NCBI GenBank assembly: GCA_017964325.1
Contig: JAGCSE010000029.1
Location: forward strand, 1-29,862
DNA from: Victivallales bacterium
GTDB taxonomy: Bacteria; Verrucomicrobiota; Lentisphaeria; Oligosphaerales; Oligosphaeraceae
Direction of reading: 5' to 3'
Length of the DNA stretch: 29,862 nucleotides
In this document: piece by piece, positions 24,872 through 29,862 of the stretch
How positions within the stretch are numbered: the first letter of the stretch is position 1
Layout: each line of letters starts with the position of its first letter
The notes under the pieces: model-generated
What the model saw: the letters and a program-made list of their open reading frames with translations, nothing else
What the model was told of the DNA's origin: nothing
Database searches by the model: none
Made by a program: the position numbers and the translations under genes

Positions 24872-27424
24872 ATGAATACCATAAAAAACAACGCACAGAC
24901 GGAAAATCATTCGCCGGACAGCGATTTCCATACAGCGAACCATTCGTCGGACAGCATCATTCCGACAGAAGATCATTCCCATGACGATGACAACCATTTC
25001 CGCCCTGCCAGTGCAACGCCGCCAGCCCGTCGCTTTAAGACGGGTGATGTGATTCTGAAGCGGTACGAAGTGCAGTCGGAGATCGGGCAGGGCGGCATGG
25101 GGGTGGTCTATCGCTGTCGGGATACGGTGGGCAACGTGGATGTGGCGGTGAAGGGCCTGCCGCCCGAAGTATCCCACAATCCGTCGGCGATGGAGGAGGT
25201 GCGGGACAACTACACGCTGGTGACGAAATTGTCCCACCCGAACATCGCCGCCTGCAAGACGCTGGAGCGGGACGAGAGCACGGGGGACTATTATCTTGTC
25301 ATGGAATATGTGGAGGGCGAGAATCTCCGGCAGTGGATGAGGCGGATGCGGCGGGAGAAGAAGATGACATTGGACGTGGCGCTGCCCATCCTTCGGCAGG
25401 TCGCGGAGGCGTTGGACGCCGCGCACCGGCAGGGCGTCATCCCCCGCGACATCAAGCCCGCCAACGTGAAATTCGCGGCGGACGGGACGGTGAAGGTGCT
25501 GGACTTCGGCCTTGCGGCGCAGGTCCGCTCCAGCATGGCGCATTTCTCCAACAGGACGGTCGCCGGCGCGGGCACGAACCTGTACAAGTCCCCCGAGCAG
25601 TGGAGGGCGAGTCTTCAGCAGGGGGAGGCGGCGGACCAGTATTCACTGGCGGTGACGGCCTATGAGATGCTGTCGGGCCACGCGCCGTTTGAGAGCGACA
25701 GCATGGAGGTGCTGGAGAGGGCCGTCGTGGAGCGGCCGCGGCCTGTGGAGCGGCTGGAGGGGCTTCCCGCATACGCGAACGCCGCGCTGGTGGCGGGGCT
25801 TGCAAAGGAGGCGGCGGACCGTTACGCGAGCTGCGTCGATTTCGTCCGCGCCCTCGGCGGCGAGAAGGTGAGGCCCGGCCGCGGAACGCCGAAGGGGAAC
25901 GGCCGTCCGTGGCTGGCCGTCGCCGCTGTTGTTGCCATAATTGCCGGCTTGGGATATTATTTGTTGAACAGTGGGACAGAGGAACCGATTGTTGCTCCGC
26001 CTTCTGGACATGAGACAGTCGGTGGCGGGCAGAAGCCAGAAAATGCAAAGAAGGTCGTCGAACCAAGCGAAAACAGCGATGTAGTGGAAGCAGAAAAGAC
26101 GGCAGAGCCTTTGGTTGATATGGTCGCGCAAACTGAACGTGAAAGCAAGCTTGCAGAAGAAACAGATCGCTTGGCAAAACAAAAGAAAGTAGAGGACGAA
26201 GCACGGCAGAAGGCTGAAAGTGATTTGGCAACTGCCGCCAAGGCAAGGAGGGAAGCGGAGGCGAAAGCCGCCGCAGAGAAGAAGGCTGCGGAGGAGGCGC
26301 GTGAAAAGGCCACGAAGGTGGAGAGTGATCGTCAGGCGGCCGAAGAAGCCCATCGTACTGCGATGAAAAATGCGGAGGATGAAACCGCTCGTCTGGCCGA
26401 ACAGAAGAAAGCCGTTGAAGAGGCCCGCCAGGAGGCTGAACGTGAATTGCAGGCAGTCCAGGCGAAACTACGTGAATTGGAGAAGAAGAAAGACGAAGCG
26501 ATGAAAGTAGTGGAGAAGGCTCGTGAAGAGGTTGCGAAAGCCGAACAAGAGGGTAAGGCCGAAGAGACGCATCTGGCTGAACAAAGGAAGAAAGACAAGG
26601 GGGATGCTCAAAATAAGGACGCTTGGACGGAGAACGACAAGATTATCAGTCTCAATGGAGTAGTAAAACTTACGCTGAAGCCTGTCCGCCATGGTCGTTT
26701 CCAGATGGGAAGCCCTCAAGACGAGAGTGGTCGAGATAATGATGAAACACAACATTGGGTAACGCTGACGAAGGATTTCTGGATTGGGGAGACGGAGGTG
26801 ACGCAAGGGCAGTATGCGGCTGTCATGGTTGATGTGACGAATGAGGAGGGGGAGCGGTGCAATCCTCGTCCGTCAAAATTTGAAGGTGACGACCAACTGC
26901 CGGTCGAGCAGGTTTCATGGTATGACGCGAAGGCGTTTTGCAATGAGCTGACAAAGCTTAAAAGGGCGGATGGCACGATTTCTGAAAATTGGGAATTCAG
27001 GCTTCCGACCGAGGCGCAGTGGGAGTATGCGGCGCGTGGAGGCCATAAGTCTGGAGAATATAAAAAATACAGCGGAAGCGACAATCTAGACGAGGTTGGA
27101 TGGTATGAAAAGAATTCCGGTAAAGCGACGCATTCCGCTAGGACGAAAAAGCCGAATGAGCTTGGGCTTCGTGGCATGAGCGGCAATGTATTGGAGTGGT
27201 GCCTTGATCAGTGTGAAAGTGAAAGCAACGGTAATGTTGTAACAGATACATACGAGGAAGACGTGGAGGATCCATGTAGCACCGATGGCCGGAGGCGCGT
27301 GGATCGTGGGGGCTCGTGGCTCATCAGCGCCTCGGGCTGCCGTTCGTCGCGTCGCAGCAGCGGCGAGCCGACGGGTCGCCACTACTACCTCGGCTTCCGC
27401 GTCGCGCTAGTCCCAGTTCAATGA
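24872..27424 (+). CDS. Membrane Ser/Thr protein kinase with coiled coil and C-terminal FGE/SUMF1 (C-type-lectin-like) domain
   Basis: The 850-residue protein has a polar N-terminus and then a Hanks-type kinase domain (about 65-330): GQGGMGVVY glycine loop, Lys94, Asp193 in the catalytic loop, DFG at 211-213 and SPEQW. Residue 191, normally the His of HRD, is Pro. A membrane segment (about 347-365) is followed by a charged coiled coil (about 415-590) and an FGE/SUMF1 domain (about 600-850). The last domain has FQMGSP, WIGETEVTQGQY, LPTEAQWEYAARGG and GLRGMSGNVLEW. It lacks the paired active-site cysteines of true formylglycine-generating enzymes, so it probably binds ligands. The tail, residues 810-845, fits a DGR variable region. 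The kinase part is GC-richer than the middle. Predicted topology puts the kinase in the cytoplasm and the lectin-like part outside. An AGGATT site lies about 12 nt before the ATG. Confidence 0.85.
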   Translation: MNTIKNNAQTENHSPDSDFHTANHSSDSIIPTEDHSHDDDNHFRPASATPPARRFKTGDVILKRYEVQSEIGQGGMGVVYRCRDTVGNVDVAVKGLPPEVSHNPSAMEEVRDNYTLVTKLSHPNIAACKTLERDESTGDYYLVMEYVEGENLRQWMRRMRREKKMTLDVALPILRQVAEALDAAHRQGVIPRDIKPANVKFAADGTVKVLDFGLAAQVRSSMAHFSNRTVAGAGTNLYKSPEQWRASLQQGEAADQYSLAVTAYEMLSGHAPFESDSMEVLERAVVERPRPVERLEGLPAYANAALVAGLAKEAADRYASCVDFVRALGGEKVRPGRGTPKGNGRPWLAVAAVVAIIAGLGYYLLNSGTEEPIVAPPSGHETVGGGQKPENAKKVVEPSENSDVVEAEKTAEPLVDMVAQTERESKLAEETDRLAKQKKVEDEARQKAESDLATAAKARREAEAKAAAEKKAAEEAREKATKVESDRQAAEEAHRTAMKNAEDETARLAEQKKAVEEARQEAERELQAVQAKLRELEKKKDEAMKVVEKAREEVAKAEQEGKAEETHLAEQRKKDKGDAQNKDAWTENDKIISLNGVVKLTLKPVRHGRFQMGSPQDESGRDNDETQHWVTLTKDFWIGETEVTQGQYAAVMVDVTNEEGERCNPRPSKFEGDDQLPVEQVSWYDAKAFCNELTKLKRADGTISENWEFRLPTEAQWEYAARGGHKSGEYKKYSGSDNLDEVGWYEKNSGKATHSARTKKPNELGLRGMSGNVLEWCLDQCESESNGNVVTDTYEEDVEDPCSTDGRRRVDRGGSWLISASGCRSSRRSSGEPTGRHYYLGFRVALVPVQ
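27296..27412 (+). other. Candidate DGR variable region (VR) in the kinase-FGE gene
   Basis: The last 40 codons read RVDRGGSW-LIS-A-SG-CRS-SRR-SSGE-P-TG-R-HYYL-GFRVAL. The fixed residues (GGSW, A, CRS, P, R, GFRVAL) and the varied ones alternate as in FGE-type DGR targets, where varied residues come from AAC codons in the template. Thirteen of the varied codons end in C or T (CTC, ATC, AGC, GGC, CGT, GGT, CAC, TAC), as NNY substitution predicts. The block is sharply GC-richer than the upstream sequence. No template repeat or reverse transcriptase is in the window, so the call rests on pattern alone. Confidence 0.6.
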
Positions 27425-27651
27425 TGACATCTTTTCCTTACCTTGAGTTCGCGGAGCAATCGCCGCGGCAGCCGGTTGGATGACAAGGCCGCCGTGCGGA
27501 GCACGGTAGGCGCGGAGCGCCGTCGGCCTGTCATCCGACAACGGCTGACGGCGGCGAAAAAGATGCCGCCGTTAGGCGGCCGATTTTTCAATATTTTTCT
27601 TCTTCAGGAACAACAGGACAAGCTCCGCCAATGACCAAGAACAAAGGCGGC
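27425..27651. other. Non-coding interval with branched palindrome after the kinase gene
   Basis: An outer stem (27471-27490 with 27525-27545, two or three bulges) encloses two perfect GGA-loop hairpins: CCGTGC-GGA-GCACGG (27492-27506) and GGCGC-GGA-GCGCC (27509-27521). A further hairpin ACGGCGGC / GCCGCCGT lies at about 27548-27572, followed by a T-rich stretch that could terminate transcription of the kinase gene. Hairpins just after a VR are a known feature of DGR target sites; the structure could equally be a mobile palindromic repeat. Confidence 0.6.
27547..27600 (+). terminator. Possible terminator of the kinase gene
   Basis: The 8-bp stem ACGGCGGC / GCCGCCGT with a 9-base A-rich loop is followed, about 13 bases later, by ATTTTTC and then ATATTTTTC. 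The gap between stem and T-run makes it non-canonical. Confidence 0.35.
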
Positions 27652-27659
27652 TCAAATGC
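27627..27659. repeat. Short dispersed repeat, copy B
   Basis: It matches copy A at 23987-24020 around CCAATGACCAAGAACA. This copy overlaps the last codons and stop of the metallophosphoesterase gene on the minus strand. Here the outer bases CCGCC and GGCGG can pair. Confidence 0.7.
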
Positions 27660-28188
27660 TGTTATACCTGCGATTGTTTTCGACCAGAACATCAAATGGG
27701 ACAGGGGCGTATCCATTCAACGGGGCTCCTGCATTCAACGCATGATCCAATGTACGCATGAATTCGTATGTCTTGTTCCTGTTGACATGGATATGACCGT
27801 ATATGTGCCATGAGCCTCTCCTTGAATGATTCCATTCGGCCATTGGATAGTGGCACAGCACAATGATTTTTCCATTGTCCTCTATCTCCAGTAAACGGTC
27901 AACGGAGACGAACATCGCCATTGCCTTGTCGTTCTTTAGCGTACGCCAGTCATGATTGCCTACTATAAGATGCTTCCGTCCCTTGAGACGCGAAAGATAC
28001 TATTCCGCCGTTCGTCCCGAGCGATAACAGAAATCCCCCACGACATACACGTCGTCATCTTCGTTCACCGCCGCATTCCAATGTTCCATCATGACACGAT
28101 CCATTTCGTCAACATCCAAAAACGGACGCGAGTCATGCTTGATCACATTGGCATGGCCGAAATGCAAGTCGCCAATATACAGATTCAT
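27652..28188 (-). pseudogene. Metallophosphoesterase interrupted by one in-frame TAG
   Basis: Reading through a single TAG at codon 63 (28002-28000) gives a complete calcineurin-like phosphoesterase of about 178 codons. All metal-binding blocks are in order: GDLHFGH (Asp7, His9), GDFCYR (Asp52), VGNHDW (Asn78, His79), LCHYP and YGHIH. The TAG lies between GDF and GNHD where relatives tend to have Trp (..EWYL..), so one G-to-A change from TGG explains it. The rest shows no decay, so it could be a very recent nonsense mutation, a sequencing error, or readthrough. The ATG overlaps the upstream HD gene stop (ATGA). Small enzymes of this type act on phosphodiesters or nucleotides; its partner genes suggest nucleic-acid or nucleotide end processing. 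Confidence 0.85.
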
Positions 28189-28628
28189 TCTTGTGTGTCT
28201 TTCTCAATGTACGCGATTGCCTCGCGATAGCGTTTCTCCAAGATGGGAGCATACGGCAAATTGCGGATGGCATCCATCGTGGAAAGATTATGGTGCAGGT
28301 CGGCCAATTTGACTGCCCGTGCAATGGGATTGGCGGCGGCCGCCTTCACATAGTCCATGTAGGGGACGCCATCCCCATGGGTGAGAAGCCGCAGGGCTTC
28401 CAGCATATCGTCCGTGCATCCCAATTCACGGAGTTCCTCTTCCGTGGCATCCGTGTCCTCCAGAACATCATGCAGGATGGCCACCACTTTTTCGGCACCA
28501 TCGTCAAAAAACGATGCAACTTTCTCAGGATGTGTGATATAGGGCTGTCCATCCTTGCGTAGTTGCCCTGAATGTTTTTGTGACGCAAAGGCATGCGCCC
28601 GTTCATATAAATCCTTGTATTGCATCAT
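28185..28628 (-). CDS. Small RelA/SpoT-type HD hydrolase (MESH1-like)
   Basis: The 147-residue protein is a single HD domain like the (p)ppGpp hydrolase part of SpoT and the stand-alone MESH1/SAH enzymes. Metal and substrate residues are visible: His19 in QKHSGQLRKDGQPYITHP, His33, His53-Asp54 in ILHDVLEDTD, and Asp109 in KLADLHHNL. No synthetase domain is present. It may remove pyrophosphate from alarmones or act on other nucleotides such as NADPH, as reported for MESH1. Two ATGs are adjacent (28628 and 28625); AAGGACT favours either, the second at better spacing. It overlaps the metallophosphoesterase gene by ATGA and follows the HD-Pnk gene by 64 bp on the same strand. Confidence 0.85.
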   Translation of the reverse strand: MMQYKDLYERAHAFASQKHSGQLRKDGQPYITHPEKVASFFDDGAEKVVAILHDVLEDTDATEEELRELGCTDDMLEALRLLTHGDGVPYMDYVKAAAANPIARAVKLADLHHNLSTMDAIRNLPYAPILEKRYREAIAYIEKDTQE

Positions 28629-28692
28629 ATTAGTCCTTTACCAATATTTTCAACTAAAGCTGATAGGATTTTCCACTCCATCGAATTCTTGT

Positions 28693-29862
28693 TTATACGC
28701 AAAGCCATTCAATACTATGCGCTTCATTGATTCGGGGCGGCTCAAGATTGTTTCGCATACGTTCCACGACATCTTCGGGAACAACCGCCTGACGCGCATG
28801 GTTGCGGCTTTCCTGCTCCTCTGGCGTGGTCTCCAAATAGACGATGCGCACGGCTGCTCCATAGTCGATGAACAGTCTGGACAGCTCCAGACGGGTATCT
28901 GGACGGACATTTGTGGCGTTCCATACAAAAGGCGTTTTTGCACGTAAATATCCTTTGGCCATTTCAAATCCAGTCTGAACGACCTTTCCCTGAGGTTCTT
29001 CTGGCGAAATCTTCAGTTGCCTGCGAATCTCATCCAAGGAGACCATCGGAATATCGGACAGATTCCTGTGTATCCATGTATCCTTTCCCGTGCCGGGCAG
29101 TCCGCACATCATGGTCACCGTGCCCCACGCAGGGTTGAACAGTTTGAAATTCGGTGAAACGGTCTTTCCCGCGAGATAGGCATATCGACTGTAATCATCT
29201 GCAAATGCGGGCGAAGCATCCAAACAGTTCAGTTCTTGAGCACTCTCTGCAAATGTCTCGCAGCTTGCCATGATTTCATCTTTGTCCGCACAGATCTTGC
29301 CCATGCAATCCGCCTTGGCCAGAAGAAAGAGCAGTTGCAGAGAAAAATCGGGCATGAGACAGGCATGAGCGGCCATGGAGAGGAGATAAGCGGAACTTTT
29401 ACTTTGATTAGGAGTATTGTCCGATGCCGCCAACTCAAAGAAAAACGGCGGTTTGCCATGAAGTCGTATCAACTGGCAGATTGTCTCCCTGAAAAGCATC
29501 TTCTCTCTTATGCCGGCCATGCCCCACTGCTTCCACAAGTATTCTCTGGTCATTTTTGCACCGGTGGAGGCATGATGCGGGGCGGTTATGCCCATATCGT
29601 CGATTTTGGTCGTCCGTATCTTGCCGATGTCATGTAGCAAAGCCGCAGTAAAGAGAATCTGCCGTTTTTCGATTGGGAGGCATCGGAATTCCTTCAATGC
29701 CACAAGATTCTCGCAAACCAATTGAGTATGGACGAAAACATCGCCTTCTCCATGATGTTCAGGATGTTGCGGCGTTTGGACCATCTCCTCGAACCACTCG
29801 CCGAAAACGGAATGTAGTTGTTTCCAGTCAATTGTCCAGTCGGGCGGTTCGGGTATGGAAAT
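28693..29862 (-). CDS. HD-Pnk-type end-healing enzyme (partial, runs off right edge)
   Basis: The visible 389 residues join an HD phosphohydrolase domain to a P-loop kinase. The HD part shows VHTQLV, ALLHDIGK, APHHASTGA and AKADCMGK. The kinase part has Walker A GLPGTGKDTW (about 29078-29105), SLDEIRRQL and the lid region ETTPEEQESRN. This order matches bacterial HD-Pnk, in which the HD domain removes 2',3'-phosphates and the kinase phosphorylates 5'-OH ends of broken RNA or DNA. The frame stays open to the window edge (beginning ISIPEPPDWTIDW), so the ATG at 29784 is internal. An RNA ligase next to it would be expected but lies outside the view. Confidence 0.8.
   Translation of the reverse strand: MSIPEPPDWTIDWKQLHSVFGEWFEEMVQTPQHPEHHGEGDVFVHTQLVCENLVALKEFRCLPIEKRQILFTAALLHDIGKIRTTKIDDMGITAPHHASTGAKMTREYLWKQWGMAGIREKMLFRETICQLIRLHGKPPFFFELAASDNTPNQSKSSAYLLSMAAHACLMPDFSLQLLFLLAKADCMGKICADKDEIMASCETFAESAQELNCLDASPAFADDYSRYAYLAGKTVSPNFKLFNPAWGTVTMMCGLPGTGKDTWIHRNLSDIPMVSLDEIRRQLKISPEEPQGKVVQTGFEMAKGYLRAKTPFVWNATNVRPDTRLELSRLFIDYGAAVRIVYLETTPEEQESRNHARQAVVPEDVVERMRNNLEPPRINEAHSIEWLCV

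Noticed and set aside
26690..27424. FGE/SUMF1 domain as an active formylglycine-generating enzyme
   Set aside because: Only one cysteine is present in the region where the catalytic pair is expected, so a binding role is more likely.
24872..27651. A DGR template repeat or reverse transcriptase next to the candidate variable region
   Set aside because: I found no adenine-rich near-copy of the tail and no reverse-transcriptase motif in any frame; any such element must be elsewhere in the genome.

Overview
The window (about 53% GC by eye) looks like a chromosomal segment of a bacterium from the PVC/Bacteroidota neighbourhood; a gut-type Lentisphaerota, Kiritimatiellota or Verrucomicrobiota genome is my best guess. 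Hints are a type III glutamine synthetase, a Bacteroides-like PurF-family protein, a kinase fused to an FGE/SUMF1 domain, and dispersed palindromic GAGACG-type repeats. The lineage is inferred from gene content only.

Positions 1-23766 form a glutamine supercluster. Reading left from about 12 kb on the minus strand are glnN (GS III), a purF-like amidophosphoribosyltransferase, carA, pyrG, carB, a NifA-like sigma54 activator and hisH (cut by the window edge). They are tightly spaced, with overlaps or gaps of about 35 bp or less. Reading right are gltB, gltD and two different asnB genes. A convergent glutamine-dependent nadE follows. Every enzyme here makes glutamine or consumes its amide, or (CarB, GltD) is the partner subunit of one that does. 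The set covers ammonia assimilation (GS-GOGAT) plus pyrimidine, CTP, purine, histidine, asparagine and NAD synthesis.

The 447-bp glnN/gltB divergent region has a sigma54-type -24/-12 promoter facing each way. Between them lie four copies of a palindrome of core ACA-N5-TGT, two of which form a perfect 16-bp inverted repeat. The same palindrome occurs twice upstream of nadE, with a weaker -24/-12 element. I infer that the NifA-like protein encoded in the cluster activates both arms and nadE, coupling glutamine supply and demand with positive feedback.

Positions 23767-24871 are non-coding: two tandem imperfect-palindrome repeats of about 200 bp, small hairpins and terminator-like stems. Positions 24872-27424 encode a membrane Ser/Thr kinase with coiled coil and C-terminal FGE/SUMF1 domain. 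Its GC-rich end has the residue pattern of a diversity-generating retroelement (DGR) variable region, followed by a branched palindrome. No reverse transcriptase or template repeat lies in the window.

Positions 27652-29862 (minus strand) carry a likely nucleic-acid end-healing enzyme (HD-Pnk type, running off the right edge), a small RelA/SpoT-type HD hydrolase, and a metallophosphoesterase whose otherwise intact frame is interrupted by one TAG codon.
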